Below, piece after piece: positions 1-8,871 of a DNA stretch of 49,259 bases. Origin of the DNA: Burkholderiales bacterium (GTDB lineage: Bacteria; Pseudomonadota; Gammaproteobacteria; Burkholderiales; Usitatibacteraceae); assembly GCA_025359985.1 (NCBI GenBank), contig JANYDB010000079.1, forward strand, positions 1-49,259, read 5' to 3'. A program made the position numbers and the translations under genes. Numbering within the stretch: position 1 is the first letter of the stretch; each line of letters opens with the position of its first letter. The notes under the pieces were generated by a model. The model saw only the letters and a list, made by a program, of their open reading frames with translations. It was not told the origin of the DNA and made no database searches.

Positions 1-121
1 GATTACGGATTTTTTCCTGGCCCACATATTCCTGCAAAAATTTTGGGCGGAGTGCGCGCTCCTGCGCTTCTTCTTGAACCGAAGCGGGGGTGGCAGCGAT
101 AAGGCGATCAGGCTCTAACAT
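1..121 (-). CDS. ruvB: RuvB Holliday junction helicase, N-terminal part (cut by window edge)
   Basis: Only the first 40 codons are present; the gene continues beyond base 1. It starts at the ATG at 121 and reads [20 protein letters not shown], followed by [17 protein letters not shown]. This is the typical RuvB N-terminus, where the RPK...L.EYVGQ block precedes the AAA+ ATPase core. RuvB is the hexameric motor that drives branch migration of Holliday junctions together with RuvA. It is the last visible gene of the minus-strand ruvC/ruvA/ruvB block and follows the DUF4442 gene after 9 bases. The Walker motifs lie outside the window. Confidence 0.9.
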   Translation of the reverse strand, partial: MLEPDRLIAATPASVQEEAQERALRPKFLQEYVGQEKIRN

Positions 122-130
122 ACAAACATT

Positions 131-673
131 TTAGCTGACACGGGACGATTTTTCGTCGATTGATTTTTCTTTAATTTTTTGCGCAGTACTCTTTGCCTTC
201 TGACGAATATAAAGCGTCTTGTCGACGATCGCCACCGTGTTGCCGTTTTCGTCGACAATAACGACCCGATAGACCGGCTCAAACTTTTCACCGTGGCGGG
301 TTTTGTCTCGCACTTCGGCCAACGCTGCATCACTCAACGCGAAGTGAGCGAAAACCGTACCGCGCCCCGGCGCAATAAATTGAATCGTCCCCGCCTTGTC
401 CCAGACCACATAATCCCGACCCAACACATTCATCATCATCATCATAAAAAACGGGTCGGTCATTGAAAACAGGCCACCGCCGAAATGGGTACCGACAATA
501 TTTTTATTGCGCAGCGACAGCTTCATGCGCACCGATACCTCGCGCCAGTCCGGCGCAATCCGCAGGATGTGAATGCGCATACCCAAAAACGGCAACCACC
601 AATTCATGATGTGACGCATCAGCTTGGGACTGATTTTGAAACGGCAGTAAAAACCTTGCGCAGATGATGACAT
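131..673 (-). CDS. DUF4442 hotdog-fold protein
   Basis: A 180-residue protein with the DUF4442 signature: FGGGLFSMTDPFFMMMMMNVLG at about 64-85, then DYVVWDKAG and FIAPGRGTVFAHF. DUF4442 proteins have a hotdog fold and resemble acyl-CoA thioesterases; no substrate can be assigned. The last 20 or so residues are Lys/Ser-rich and probably disordered. The gene sits between ruvA and ruvB in the same orientation, 90 bases after ruvA and 9 bases before ruvB, so it is probably co-transcribed. I see no clear ribosome binding site at the ATG at 673, but the reading frame is conserved from there. The family is well recognised; the role is unknown. Confidence 0.8.
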   Translation of the reverse strand: MSSSAQGFYCRFKISPKLMRHIMNWWLPFLGMRIHILRIAPDWREVSVRMKLSLRNKNIVGTHFGGGLFSMTDPFFMMMMMNVLGRDYVVWDKAGTIQFIAPGRGTVFAHFALSDAALAEVRDKTRHGEKFEPVYRVVIVDENGNTVAIVDKTLYIRQKAKSTAQKIKEKSIDEKSSRVS

Positions 674-763
674 GGATAAAAAAATATTTATTAAACACTA
701 TAACTGGCGGGCATCGCAGGCTACTTGTGCCCCAAGAGCCGCTCCATCGCTAGAGTTTCTAAA

Positions 764-1348
764 TCAGACTTTGGAAAGCGACTTCAATGCCTGGCGAATA
801 CCATCTGATACAGATACCTCAGCGGGTAGCAATTTGACGGCCATCAATGCTTCACGCTCGCTGTAGCCCAAACCAATCAGCGCATTCAATATATCGGATG
901 TGCTTGAGGTTTTTGTAGCACTAGCACCCACGGCGATCCGTACATCAACTTTTAATTTATCGCGCAACTCCAGCAGTAGGCGCTCGGCGGTTTTCTTGCC
1001 AATGCCGGGCACCTTTACCAGCCGTCCACTTTCCTGGGTGGCAACCGCTTCAGCCAAATCATTCACACTCATGCCGGACAACACGGCCAACCCTACCTTG
1101 GGCCCGACCCCGCTTACTTTTAATAGGGTGCGAAAAGTAGCACGCTCGGCGTCTGACCCAAACCCGTAAAGCAGCTGCGCGTCTTCGCGCACTACCATAT
1201 GCGTAAATAGCGCGACCTGATCACCTAACTTGGGCAGACCGTAAAAGGTCGACATCGGCACATCAATTTCATAGCCGACACCTTGCACATCCACCAATAC
1301 TTGAGGTGGATTTTTTTCCAGTAGGATTCCGGTAATGCGGCCGATCAT
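764..1348 (-). CDS. ruvA: RuvA Holliday junction DNA-binding subunit
   Basis: A full-length 194-residue RuvA. The N-terminal OB fold starts [20 protein letters not shown] and contains GVGYEIDVP and [10 protein letters not shown]. The central helix-hairpin-helix motifs are [17 protein letters not shown] and [23 protein letters not shown]. The C-terminal domain III (about 148-194, [15 protein letters not shown]) contacts RuvB. RuvA tetramers bind the four-way junction and load RuvB. Its ATG overlaps the stop of the upstream DUF559 gene by four bases (ATGA), which implies translational coupling. Confidence 0.97.
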   Translation of the reverse strand: MIGRITGILLEKNPPQVLVDVQGVGYEIDVPMSTFYGLPKLGDQVALFTHMVVREDAQLLYGFGSDAERATFRTLLKVSGVGPKVGLAVLSGMSVNDLAEAVATQESGRLVKVPGIGKKTAERLLLELRDKLKVDVRIAVGASATKTSSTSDILNALIGLGYSEREALMAVKLLPAEVSVSDGIRQALKSLSKV

Positions 1349-2001
1349 TTATCAGATTCCGATGGGTCTGATGCTGCGTTGCCGGAGTCCGCGACTGCCT
1401 TCTTTTTGGCAACAGTGGTTTTTGCACCGAGCTTTTTTACAGCGGTTTTTTTTCTAGCGAGCTTTGTGGTGGCTGATGTTTCATCAGCAATTTCAGCGCT
1501 CATAATTTTTGCTACTTTGGTTGTTTTGCTTGCTACCTTAGATTTGGATTTGAGCTTTGGCTCAGCCGCATCGGTGGGCGTGTTGATTGAACCATCTGCT
1601 TTCAGATGCTTTCTGATCAACCCCAAACCAGTTTTGATACTGGTCGCGACTTCGCTATTGAGGATAGAAATAACTCTATATCCACGGGCTTTTAAAAACG
1701 CAGCGCGCGCATTTTCAACCGGATTGGACTCAGACAATTTATCATCTAATTCAATGATCACTTTTGCCTCGTCGCACACAAAATCAACAATATATTTACC
1801 GATCGGGCGCTGCCGCCGAAAGCGAAATCCATCAAGCTGTTTGTCGCGAAGTTGATGCCATAACTGTTGCTCCTCTGCCGAGGTCTGGCGGCGTAATTTT
1901 CGCGCCCGTTGCGCGGCATCACGTTCACCACGAGTCAAGCCCTGCGGTGCTAATTCAGACGCGGCAGCCTTGAGCGTTTTTTTTTCTTTAGCGGTAGCCA
2001 T
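1345..2001 (-). CDS. DUF559 (PD-(D/E)XK-like) protein with Lys-rich tail
   Basis: About 218 residues from the ATG at 2001; a TTG two codons upstream is an alternative start. Residues about 28-135 match DUF559, a family related to Vsr-type endonucleases: [46 protein letters not shown], then [12 protein letters not shown] and a terminal helix. The acidic IVDF and IELD positions are kept. The DGxxH stretch that usually follows is replaced by DDKLSES, so activity is uncertain. The last 80 or so residues are a low-complexity Lys/Ala/Thr tail that could bind nucleic acid (inference). The gene lies between ruvC and ruvA and its stop overlaps the ruvA ATG. Nuclease activity is inferred from the family only. 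Confidence 0.85.
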   Translation of the reverse strand: MATAKEKKTLKAAASELAPQGLTRGERDAAQRARKLRRQTSAEEQQLWHQLRDKQLDGFRFRRQRPIGKYIVDFVCDEAKVIIELDDKLSESNPVENARAAFLKARGYRVISILNSEVATSIKTGLGLIRKHLKADGSINTPTDAAEPKLKSKSKVASKTTKVAKIMSAEIADETSATTKLARKKTAVKKLGAKTTVAKKKAVADSGNAASDPSESDK

Positions 2002-2050
2002 TTTCAACTTTCTGTAAGTAACATTTTCGATCTTGATCCGGCCAATCTCA

Positions 2051-2569
2051 TTACTTCACCAACCTGCCACCCTTAACCCGATAGCCCTTGGTGGAAATCG
2101 TACCGATTGCGGCTCCATGCGCATGACAAATCGCGCATGCCAATGCGTCTGCCGAATCCGTGCCCGGCAAGCCCGGCAGCTTAAGCAGGCGCTTGACCAT
2201 TTCCTGTACCTGCTCTTTATCGGCATGGCCGTTTCCGACTACGGCTTGCTTTACCTGCAATGCCGTGTATTCGGCAACCGGTAAATCATGCAGTACCGCT
2301 GCACAAATGGCCGCGCCTCGCGCTTGGCCGAGCAACAAAGTCGATTGTGGATTCACGTTGACAAACACTTTTTCAATCGCCATCTGATTCGGCGTAAACA
2401 AGTGGATGACTTCCTGTACTGAATTCAAAATATTTTTTAGCCTATCCGGTAATTCACCAGTTGGGGTTTTGATACAGCCGCTGGTGATGTAGATCAGATG
2501 GTTGCCTGCTTTTTCAATTACGCCGTAACCGGTCACACGTAAGCCCGGATCGATACCGAGGATTTTCAA
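2051..2569 (-). CDS. ruvC: RuvC Holliday junction resolvase
   Basis: RuvC cuts Holliday junctions symmetrically, working with RuvAB. The protein reads [18 protein letters not shown] (first catalytic Asp), MAIEKVFVN (catalytic Glu), [17 protein letters not shown], and [16 protein letters not shown], which carries the final catalytic acidic residues. An open frame extends to 2593. I choose the TTG at 2569 because RuvC proteins normally begin MKILGIDPG and because this TTG overlaps the stop of the upstream GNAT gene (TTGA). That gives about 172 residues, the usual RuvC length. Confidence 0.95.
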   Translation of the reverse strand: MKILGIDPGLRVTGYGVIEKAGNHLIYITSGCIKTPTGELPDRLKNILNSVQEVIHLFTPNQMAIEKVFVNVNPQSTLLLGQARGAAICAAVLHDLPVAEYTALQVKQAVVGNGHADKEQVQEMVKRLLKLPGLPGTDSADALACAICHAHGAAIGTISTKGYRVKGGRLVK

Positions 2570-3225
2570 TTCAGCACCAGCGCGTACATGCATGAATCAC
2601 GCAGGCTGCCGTTTGGGGCACGGAAATTCTGTTTAAGAATACCTTCAAGAATAAAACCGCAACGCTCTGCTACCGCGCGGCTTTTAGCGTTGTCGGGGTC
2701 AGCACAAATTTCAAGCCGGGCAGCACCAAGGACGTTTCGGGCCAGCTCAACTAATGCGTACACCGCCTCAGTACAATAACCATTGCCAGCCGCAGAGGTG
2801 AGCAACCAATAGCCGATTTCCAGCTTGGGGATGTCCCAGTCGACATGATGAAAAGAACATTTGCCCACTAATTTTTGGCAGGATTTTTCATATATCTGAA
2901 AATGAAACATTTCGCGTGCAAACCAGTGCGCACGCGCATCCGTATGATGTTTGGTCACGCCTTGCAAAGTGGGCTCCGGATGTGCCCAGGGCATCCATAA
3001 GCTGAGTTCATGGCGGGACGCATAGGCGGCAGCAAAGGTGGCTTCTACTTGCGTCGCATCAGTGGCTACCAGTACCAAACGCTCGGTTTCAATGCGCTCC
3101 GGAATCTGCAACATTTTGGCACGCGTAATGGTATCCAGCGTCATCGCCGGTACTGCCGTCGCAGTCTCGCCTGCTGGGGCGGCTATTCGCTCGACCGCTG
3201 CTGCTGCCACGTTTGCTGTGTCCAT
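2566..3225 (-). CDS. GNAT N-acetyltransferase, RimJ/RimL type
   Basis: A 219-residue GNAT protein. After a 40-residue Ala-rich extension comes [19 protein letters not shown], the usual opening of RimJ/RimL-like acetyltransferases. The core contains [20 protein letters not shown] (acetyl-CoA binding motif A, with GNGYCTEA replacing the classical Q/RxxGxG/A) and [20 protein letters not shown] with the end GFILEGIL. These enzymes acetylate N-terminal amines or small molecules; the substrate cannot be read here. Its ATG overlaps the stop of the upstream ybjQ-like gene (TAATG), and its stop overlaps the ruvC TTG start. Confidence 0.88.
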   Translation of the reverse strand: MDTANVAAAAVERIAAPAGETATAVPAMTLDTITRAKMLQIPERIETERLVLVATDATQVEATFAAAYASRHELSLWMPWAHPEPTLQGVTKHHTDARAHWFAREMFHFQIYEKSCQKLVGKCSFHHVDWDIPKLEIGYWLLTSAAGNGYCTEAVYALVELARNVLGAARLEICADPDNAKSRAVAERCGFILEGILKQNFRAPNGSLRDSCMYALVLN

Positions 3226-3539
3226 TAAATATCCTCAAGCACCACCGCGGTACCCGTCACCGACACTAGCACCATGCCACGTCCGCTCCCATGAATGATG
3301 TAATCAATCTTGGTGCCAACAATCGCGTTGCCGCCGGATTGTTCCGCTCCCTGCATCGCGCCACGTAAAGCGGAATCGCGCACACCGGGAATTACCTTGT
3401 GATACGAATCCGCGAAACCCGCCACCGGCTTATCGGACACCAGATTTACCTCTGCACTGGCCTCGCCCGTGACAATACCCAGATAACGCACGATGCGTTT
3501 ACCCTCGACATGTTCAGTGGTGGTAATCAGTATGTCCAT
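3225..3539 (-). CDS. YbjQ/UPF0145 family protein
   Basis: A 104-residue protein of the UPF0145 (DUF74, YbjQ) family. It opens MDILITTTEHVEGKRIVRYLG, followed by GIVTGEA, and contains ALRGAMQGAEQSGGNAIVG, all typical of the family. YbjQ proteins form small oligomers, sometimes labelled heavy-metal binding, but have no agreed function. The gene lies 20 bases downstream of yebC and shares a TAATG junction with the next gene, so it is part of the yebC-ruv operon. Confidence 0.88.
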   Translation of the reverse strand: MDILITTTEHVEGKRIVRYLGIVTGEASAEVNLVSDKPVAGFADSYHKVIPGVRDSALRGAMQGAEQSGGNAIVGTKIDYIIHGSGRGMVLVSVTGTAVVLEDI

Positions 3540-3559
3540 TAAAGAATTCCCATTTGATA

Positions 3560-4294
3560 TCAGGCGCCAGTCTCGTCCATGACCGCCGAGGTGTAAACCT
3601 CCTGCACATCATCAAGAGACTCGATCACGTCCAGCAGCTTGCGCATTTTGATGGCGTCTTCGCCCTCCAATGCGGTTTCCACCGAGGGCTTCATGCTGAC
3701 TTCGCCAAACTCAGCTTTAAACCCGGCTTTTTCGAGCGCGGCTTTTACATTGATAAAATCATAAGGCCCGGTCACGACCTCGAACGAGCCGTCATCGTTA
3801 GCCACAATATCCTCAGCACCCGCTTCAAGCGCGGCTTCCATTAATTTTTCTTCACTGGTGCCGGGTGCATACATGAGCTGACCGCAGTGTTTGAATAAAA
3901 ACGCGACCGAGCCATCAGTACCCATGTTGCCGCCGTGCTTTGAGAAGGCGTGGCGAACCTCGGCCACCGTACGCACCCGGTTATCGGTCATGCAATCCAC
4001 AATAACAGCCGCGCCCCCAATACCGTAGCCTTCATAGCGGATTTCTTCGTAGCTGACGCCTTCCAGCTCACCCGCGCCGCGCTTGATGGCGCGCTCGACA
4101 GTATCTTTTGGCATATTGTTTTCATAGGCTTTATCCATCGCCAAACGCAGCCTCGGATTAGCGCCTGATTCGCTGCCGCCCATGCGTGAGGCGACGGTAA
4201 TTTCTTTGATCAGCCGCGTAAAAATCTTGCCGCGTTTTTCATCCTGCCGGCCTTTACGGTGCTGAATATTGGCCCATTTACTATGACCTGCCAT
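3560..4294 (-). CDS. yebC: YebC/PmpR family protein (TACO1 homologue)
   Basis: A 244-residue YebC-type protein that starts [20 protein letters not shown], the invariant N-terminus of the family. It contains [16 protein letters not shown] and [19 protein letters not shown]. Members are described as DNA-binding regulators (PmpR) and also as factors that relieve ribosome stalling (TACO1-like). yebC lies upstream of ruvC in many proteobacteria and here heads the minus-strand operon. The length is normal and the start is unambiguous. Confidence 0.96.
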   Translation of the reverse strand: MAGHSKWANIQHRKGRQDEKRGKIFTRLIKEITVASRMGGSESGANPRLRLAMDKAYENNMPKDTVERAIKRGAGELEGVSYEEIRYEGYGIGGAAVIVDCMTDNRVRTVAEVRHAFSKHGGNMGTDGSVAFLFKHCGQLMYAPGTSEEKLMEAALEAGAEDIVANDDGSFEVVTGPYDFINVKAALEKAGFKAEFGEVSMKPSVETALEGEDAIKMRKLLDVIESLDDVQEVYTSAVMDETGA

Positions 4295-4468
4295 GGCGTT
4301 TTCCTTGGTGCTTTTTTCGGTGCTTCTTTGGACGCTTAAGCCTCACTCGATACATCAACAGTGGGCATCGCTTTTTGAAGTAATTTTGAAGTTGTGATGT
4401 TACCATTCACTTACACTACGTACCATTATCAGGTTACGCTCAAATCCGGCCAGCCCTCTTAAAATCCG

Positions 4469-6013
4469 ATGACCGATCCTCTATTAATTGCCAAAACAAG
4501 CGATGCTGCGCTGACAGAACTCATGCTGTTGCCGGCCATGGCCAATCGTCACGGTTTGATTGCAGGGGCTACCGGCACCGGCAAAACGGTCTCACTGCAA
4601 GTGCTGGCTGAACATTTTTCGAGTATTGGCGTACCGGTTTTCATGGCTGATATAAAAGGCGATTTGACCGGCATATCGCAGTCAGGCAAAGCCAATGTGC
4701 GGGTTGAAGAGCGTACAAAATTATTAAAGCTTCCCTTCATGCCGACGGCTTGTCCGGTCACGCTATGGGACGTATTTGGCGAACAGGGCCACCCGGTTCG
4801 GGCCACCATTTCTGAAATGGGGCCGCTGCTATTATCAAGAGTGTTTAATCTCAACGACACTCAGACCGGCGTATTGATGTTAGTTTTTAAAATTGCCGAC
4901 GACCAAGGCCTGCTGCTACTTGATTTGAAGGATTTGCGTTCGCTGCTGTCCTGGGTGGGCGAAAATGCCAGTCAATTCACAACCGACTACGGCAATATTT
5001 CATCGGCTTCGATTGGCGCGATTCAGCGCGGTTTACTGACCCTTGAACAGCAAGGCGGAGATAAATTCTTTGGTGAGCCCGCCTTGATACTGGATGACCT
5101 TATTCAAACGGTTAACCTGAATGGCAGGCAGGCCGGCATTGTCAATATTCTTGCGGCTGATAGATTGCTCACCAGCCCACGACTGTATTCGACGTTTTTG
5201 CTATGGCTAATGTCGGAATTATTTGAACAGCTGCCCGAAGTGGGCGATGCGGAAAAACCGAAGCTCGTATTCTTTTTCGATGAAGCGCATTTACTCTTCA
5301 ATGAAGCACCTAAAGAGCTGCTGGAAAAAATCGAGCAGGTGATACGGCTGGTACGTTCCAAAGGTGTCGGGGTTTATTTCGTGACGCAAAATCCGCTCGA
5401 TATTCCCGATACCGTACTTGGCCAATTGGGCAATCGTATCCAGCATGCCTTGCGCGCCTACACACCACGCGATCAAAAAGCGGTAACTGCAGCGGCCACC
5501 ACCTTCCGCGCCAACCCTGGCTTGGATGTTGAAAAAGTCATTACCGAATTGAGCGTGGGCGAAGCGCTCGTTTCGTTTCTCGATGACAAAGGCCGCCCGA
5601 GCGTGGTTGAACGTGCTTATATTTGTCCGCCGCAGTCGCAAATTGGCTCGATTACAGCAGATGAACGCAAACAGCTTTTGAGCACTTCGATCGTTGCCGG
5701 TCAGTATGAAAAAACGATCGATCGCGAATCCGCGTTTGAAGAATTAAAAGCGCGTCGCGGCGATACTAGTTCCAGCGCACCAACACTTGATGCCAGCGCG
5801 AACAGCGCGGGTGGATTGAGTAGCGTCTTTAGCAAAATCGGCGGCGTTTTCAATAGTAACTCCGGCAGCAACGCCAATACCGGCGGTGCTGGTCGAAGCC
5901 GCGAAAGTGTAATGGATGCCGCCGTCAAAAGCGCAGCGCGTGCCATGGCGAGCGAGGCGGGTAGACGTATTATTCGCGGCGTGCTGGGATCTATTTTTGG
6001 CGGGCGCCGCTAA
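4469..6013 (+). CDS. HerA/DUF853 (YjgR-like) ATPase
   Basis: A 514-residue P-loop ATPase of the DUF853/HerA-C family, like E. coli YjgR. Walker A is [12 protein letters not shown] (about 33-44), followed by [14 protein letters not shown]. Walker B is [12 protein letters not shown] near 270, and later come [20 protein letters not shown] and [18 protein letters not shown]. The C-terminal 80 residues hold a Ser/Gly/Asn-rich linker and a short glycine-rich helix ([14 protein letters not shown]). HerA-type ATPases are hexameric DNA translocases; the role of this branch is not established. The gene stands alone, divergent from yebC. Confidence 0.9.
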   Translation: MTDPLLIAKTSDAALTELMLLPAMANRHGLIAGATGTGKTVSLQVLAEHFSSIGVPVFMADIKGDLTGISQSGKANVRVEERTKLLKLPFMPTACPVTLWDVFGEQGHPVRATISEMGPLLLSRVFNLNDTQTGVLMLVFKIADDQGLLLLDLKDLRSLLSWVGENASQFTTDYGNISSASIGAIQRGLLTLEQQGGDKFFGEPALILDDLIQTVNLNGRQAGIVNILAADRLLTSPRLYSTFLLWLMSELFEQLPEVGDAEKPKLVFFFDEAHLLFNEAPKELLEKIEQVIRLVRSKGVGVYFVTQNPLDIPDTVLGQLGNRIQHALRAYTPRDQKAVTAAATTFRANPGLDVEKVITELSVGEALVSFLDDKGRPSVVERAYICPPQSQIGSITADERKQLLSTSIVAGQYEKTIDRESAFEELKARRGDTSSSAPTLDASANSAGGLSSVFSKIGGVFNSNSGSNANTGGAGRSRESVMDAAVKSAARAMASEAGRRIIRGVLGSIFGGRR

Positions 6014-6041
6014 GCGATTTCAAACAACCGCATCAAGTAAT

Positions 6042-6110
6042 CACATCAGCAGCCACATCAGCAAACACAAACCATTTTTCGCACAAATATTTTCAGCTAA
6101 TTTTCAGCTA
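6042..6110. repeat. Short direct repeats upstream of slmA
   Basis: Two pairs of direct repeats fill the spacer between the HerA-like gene and slmA. CACATCAGCA occurs at 6042-6051 and 6054-6063, and TTTCAGCTA at 6091-6099 and 6102-6110. They could be a small duplication or regulator half-sites; neither pair is palindromic. The slmA ribosome binding site (AGGGAGAG, 6113-6120) follows directly. Confidence 0.45.
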
Positions 6111-6124
6111 TCAGGGAGAGCAAC

Positions 6125-6712
6125 ATGGCCAAACGAGAGCCCGGCGAACGCAAGCGCGCAATTCTACATACGCTGGCAGAAATGCTTGAGCAGCCGAAGG
6201 GCGAGAAGATTACCACCGCCCTGCTCGCTTCAAGGCTCGATGTGTCGGAAGCTGCGCTATATCGCCATTTTGCGAGTAAGGCGCAGATGTTTGAAGGGCT
6301 CATTGAGTTCATCGAGGAGACCGTGTTTTCGCTGGTAAATAAAATCCAGACCGACGAGACGATGAAGGATGACGGCATGAAACAGATCGAAGCCATTGTC
6401 GCCATGCTGCTTAATTTTGCACAAAAAAATATCGGTATGACACGTGTTTTGATTGGTGATGCGCTAGTCAATGAAGACGAGCGTTTGCAGGTGCGGATGA
6501 ATCAGCTGCATGATCGACTTGAAGCGTCTATGCGCCAAAGTGCCCGTCTGGCAGCCACTTCCGGCGCATTGCATAGCTCTCTTGATCCGAACGCGTTCGC
6601 CAATGCGCTGATGGCATTTATTGTCGGGCGCTGGCATCAATTCGCCAAATCCGGTTTCAAACGCACCCCGAATGAAATGTGGGCTGCGCAGTGGCCCGTG
6701 TTCGCGGGCTAA
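6125..6712 (+). CDS. slmA: SlmA nucleoid occlusion factor (TetR family)
   Basis: A 195-residue TetR-fold protein. The helix-turn-helix region reads ITTALLASRLDVSEAALYRH followed by FASKAQMFEGLIEFIEETVF, characteristic of SlmA (Ttk). SlmA binds specific chromosomal sites and blocks FtsZ assembly over the nucleoid. It starts at the ATG at 6125 after a good ribosome binding site (AGGGAGAG). The next gene begins 7 bases after its stop and is probably co-transcribed. Confidence 0.93.
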   Translation: MAKREPGERKRAILHTLAEMLEQPKGEKITTALLASRLDVSEAALYRHFASKAQMFEGLIEFIEETVFSLVNKIQTDETMKDDGMKQIEAIVAMLLNFAQKNIGMTRVLIGDALVNEDERLQVRMNQLHDRLEASMRQSARLAATSGALHSSLDPNAFANALMAFIVGRWHQFAKSGFKRTPNEMWAAQWPVFAG

Positions 6713-6719
6713 TTTGCGC

Positions 6720-7055
6720 ATGGCACATGACCCGGTTCAGATGCAGCTCGAAGCCTACAACGCGGGCGATGTTGAGCGTTTTATGGCCTGCTATACACCT
6801 GATTGCGTGGTAGAGGATGGCGCGGGCAATCGCCTGCTGACGGGACAAACTGAAATGCGTCCCCGTTATGAAGCGCTGTTTAGAAGCTCCCCGAATCTTC
6901 ACTGTGAATTGATCAACCGTACCCGCATTGGCCGCTACGTGATTGATGAAGAACGCATTAGCGGCCGCGTTCCTGCAATGAACCACGCAGTAGTTATTTA
7001 TCGGGTGCAAGATAGCTTAATTGAGCACGTCCGTTTTCTGCGCGAGACAGAATGA
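6720..7055 (+). CDS. NTF2-like (SnoaL-type) protein
   Basis: A 111-residue single-domain NTF2-like protein starting MAHDPVQMQLEAYNAGDVER. It shows FMACYTPDCVVEDGAGN, MRPRYEALFRSSPNLHCEL and a final VIYRVQDSLIEHVRFLRE, the usual order of a cone-shaped alpha+beta SnoaL-like fold. Members are isomerases, cyclases or ligand-binding proteins; nothing here fixes the ligand. I choose the ATG at 6720, 7 bases after slmA, because the domain begins there. The longer open frame upstream overlaps slmA and is not credible. Confidence 0.8.
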   Translation: MAHDPVQMQLEAYNAGDVERFMACYTPDCVVEDGAGNRLLTGQTEMRPRYEALFRSSPNLHCELINRTRIGRYVIDEERISGRVPAMNHAVVIYRVQDSLIEHVRFLRETE

Positions 7056-7088
7056 TCACAAATTAACTGCCGATTAGCTGCAGAATAA

Positions 7089-7469
7089 TTGCTGTCCAAG
7101 TCCGGATTAATCACGCCATCACTCACACACCCTTTCGCTTGCGTGCTGGGCTATCAGTTTGACCAGCAGTTTGAAGGAAAAGGCCTTATGCGCGAGGCGC
7201 TGCAAAGCGCAATGCGTTATATGTTTCAAGAACAAAAGCTGCATCGAATCGGCGCCAATTATCGTCCGAAGAATGTGCGCAGCGGCCCCTTGCTGGCCAC
7301 ACCTGGTTTCACCATCGAAGGTTTTGCTAAAGACTATCTATTCATTAATAACGTCTGGCGCGACCCTGTTTTAACCTCCCGCACCCATGCGGCTTTTCAG
7401 GTTGAATGGCGGGCCGCCCCGGTACCTCACAATATACAAAGCAGAAGTACCAGCGGTTTAAAATTTTAA
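7089..7469 (+). pseudogene. Remnant of a RimJ-like GNAT acetyltransferase
   Basis: The translated region contains the C-terminal half of a RimJ-type acetyltransferase: [60 protein letters not shown] and [12 protein letters not shown]. The N-terminal half, including the first beta strands and the substrate side, has no counterpart in the roughly 35 bases between the NTF2-like gene and this frame. The usual SGRLLARLGF segment is altered and an unrelated tail of about 30 residues follows. I read it as a truncated, decaying gene; expression as a short protein cannot be excluded. Confidence 0.6.
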
Positions 7470-7540
7470 TAAAACACCAGCATTAACGAGGCTTGTGGAG
7501 CATAAATGGCTTAAGACGTCCGCCAATGTTAGTGTTTTAT
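7469..7540. repeat. Imperfect inverted repeat between GNAT remnant and fccB
   Basis: ATAAAACAC (7469-7477) is exactly mirrored by GTGTTTTAT (7532-7540). The adjoining GCATTAAC and CCAATGTTA give a further imperfect match, so the arms reach about 18 bases around a 40-base centre. It may act as a transcription stop between the convergent genes or be a remnant of a small mobile sequence. No second copy was noticed in the window. Confidence 0.45.
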
Positions 7541-7545
7541 AATGT

Positions 7546-8817
7546 TTAACCTAGTGCATCGGCCCAAATATTTTTAGCCCAGGTCATGGCGTACTGCGCT
7601 TCGAGCTCATTGGCCGCCGTTGATAAGCCGCCTGATCCCGGCACGGTTTTCATGGTTTTATCTTTTTCATCGTATTTGTGAATCGACGCCACATGCACCA
7701 CTTTCTCGGCGGAGACAAAGCTGTAGCAGGTGTTACTCAATGTCGGACTGGGGTTGGGCTGCTCGCCACTGAGCAACGCTACGACTGCGGCGGCACAAGC
7801 TTTACCGTGAGCGTTAGCCATGTGACCTGACTTGGGCATGAGCGGCGCGATTTGCAATGCGTCGCCTAACAAATGGACGCCGGGTACATTTTTGGCTTCG
7901 TAAGTGAGCCAATTAATTTCGCACCAGCGTTTATTGACGGTAATAAATGGATTGGCTATGCCGCCGGCCTTCATAGGTGGAAGCACATTGAGCACATCCG
8001 CTTTTACATCATCAAATTCCAGTTTGGCGGTCATGCTGCGGACATCAACATCCACCAATTTTGACGAGCCGCGATATTCGATAATGCCGGGATACATTTC
8101 AGCAAACGCTTTTTTAAACAGGCCCGGTTTGGAAACGATATCCATATTCGCATCCAAGATTAGCACCTTCGATTTAGGTTTTTGCTGCTTGAAATAACTC
8201 GCGACCTGACACGCGCGCTCGTAAGGGCCAGGCGGGCAACGAAACGGCGCTTCCGGAATCGAAATGGCGAATACGCCGCCATCGCGCATCGCTTCCAATT
8301 GCTTGCGCAGCGCCCATGTTTGCGCGCCCGCTTTCCACGCATGCAGCACTTTGGCTTGGGCATCGGCATTGTTGAGACCGGGAATCGCATCGAACATAAA
8401 ATCCACGCCGGGCGAAAGAATCACACGATCAAACGGGATCGTATCGCCCCTCGCCAAACGTACTATTTTTTTCTCCGCATCGACGGCGATCGCTTCGCCG
8501 CGAACCATTTTTACGCCATATTTTTTTTGCAGAGTGTCGTAGGTGAGGGTAATGTCCTTCATTGTCTGTGAGCCGCCCAAAACCAGATTCGACAGCGGGC
8601 AGGACACAAACTCAATATCGCGCTCAATCAGCGTGACCTCGATATTTGGGCTCCACATTTTGATGTACTTGGCCGCTGTTGCACCACCATAACCACCGCC
8701 GACAATAACCACTTTCGGCCCGCTGTGGCCAAGGGTGGCACAACCTGACAACGCCGCTGCGGCGGAGGTCGTGACGGCGCTGCTCGATTTTAAAAATGCT
8801 CTACGATTCATACTCAT
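7546..8817 (-). CDS. fccB: Flavocytochrome c sulfide dehydrogenase, flavoprotein subunit
   Basis: A 423-residue FAD protein of the FccB/SoxF type, which oxidises sulfide in the periplasm and passes electrons to a c-type cytochrome. A Tat signal is visible (NRRAFLKSS at 4-12), followed by LSGC, which also fits a lipobox. The FAD fold is VVIVGGGYGGATAAKYIK (36-53). The redox cysteines are probably C194 in RCPPGPYERA and C364 in SNTCYSF; this pairing is inferred from spacing. The C-terminal region matches the FCSD flavin-binding domain. The cytochrome gene lies 54 bases upstream in the same direction. GGGGAGAA upstream of the start is a plausible ribosome binding site. Confidence 0.9.
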   Translation of the reverse strand: MSMNRRAFLKSSSAVTTSAAAALSGCATLGHSGPKVVIVGGGYGGATAAKYIKMWSPNIEVTLIERDIEFVSCPLSNLVLGGSQTMKDITLTYDTLQKKYGVKMVRGEAIAVDAEKKIVRLARGDTIPFDRVILSPGVDFMFDAIPGLNNADAQAKVLHAWKAGAQTWALRKQLEAMRDGGVFAISIPEAPFRCPPGPYERACQVASYFKQQKPKSKVLILDANMDIVSKPGLFKKAFAEMYPGIIEYRGSSKLVDVDVRSMTAKLEFDDVKADVLNVLPPMKAGGIANPFITVNKRWCEINWLTYEAKNVPGVHLLGDALQIAPLMPKSGHMANAHGKACAAAVVALLSGEQPNPSPTLSNTCYSFVSAEKVVHVASIHKYDEKDKTMKTVPGSGGLSTAANELEAQYAMTWAKNIWADALG

Positions 8818-8871
8818 TGAATTCTCCCCAAATGTTTTGAGTTGTGTGGCACTTTAAGGTTGCTCTAGACG

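Noticed and set aside
1379-1855. 158-codon hydrophobic frame on the plus strand
   Set aside because: Antisense to the Lys/Ala-rich tail of the DUF559 gene; the hydrophobicity comes from complementing Lys and Ala codons.
7469-7540. Integron attC-like site
   Set aside because: The arms do not match the attC consensus boxes (RYYYAAC/GTTRRRY), and no integrase or cassette array is nearby.
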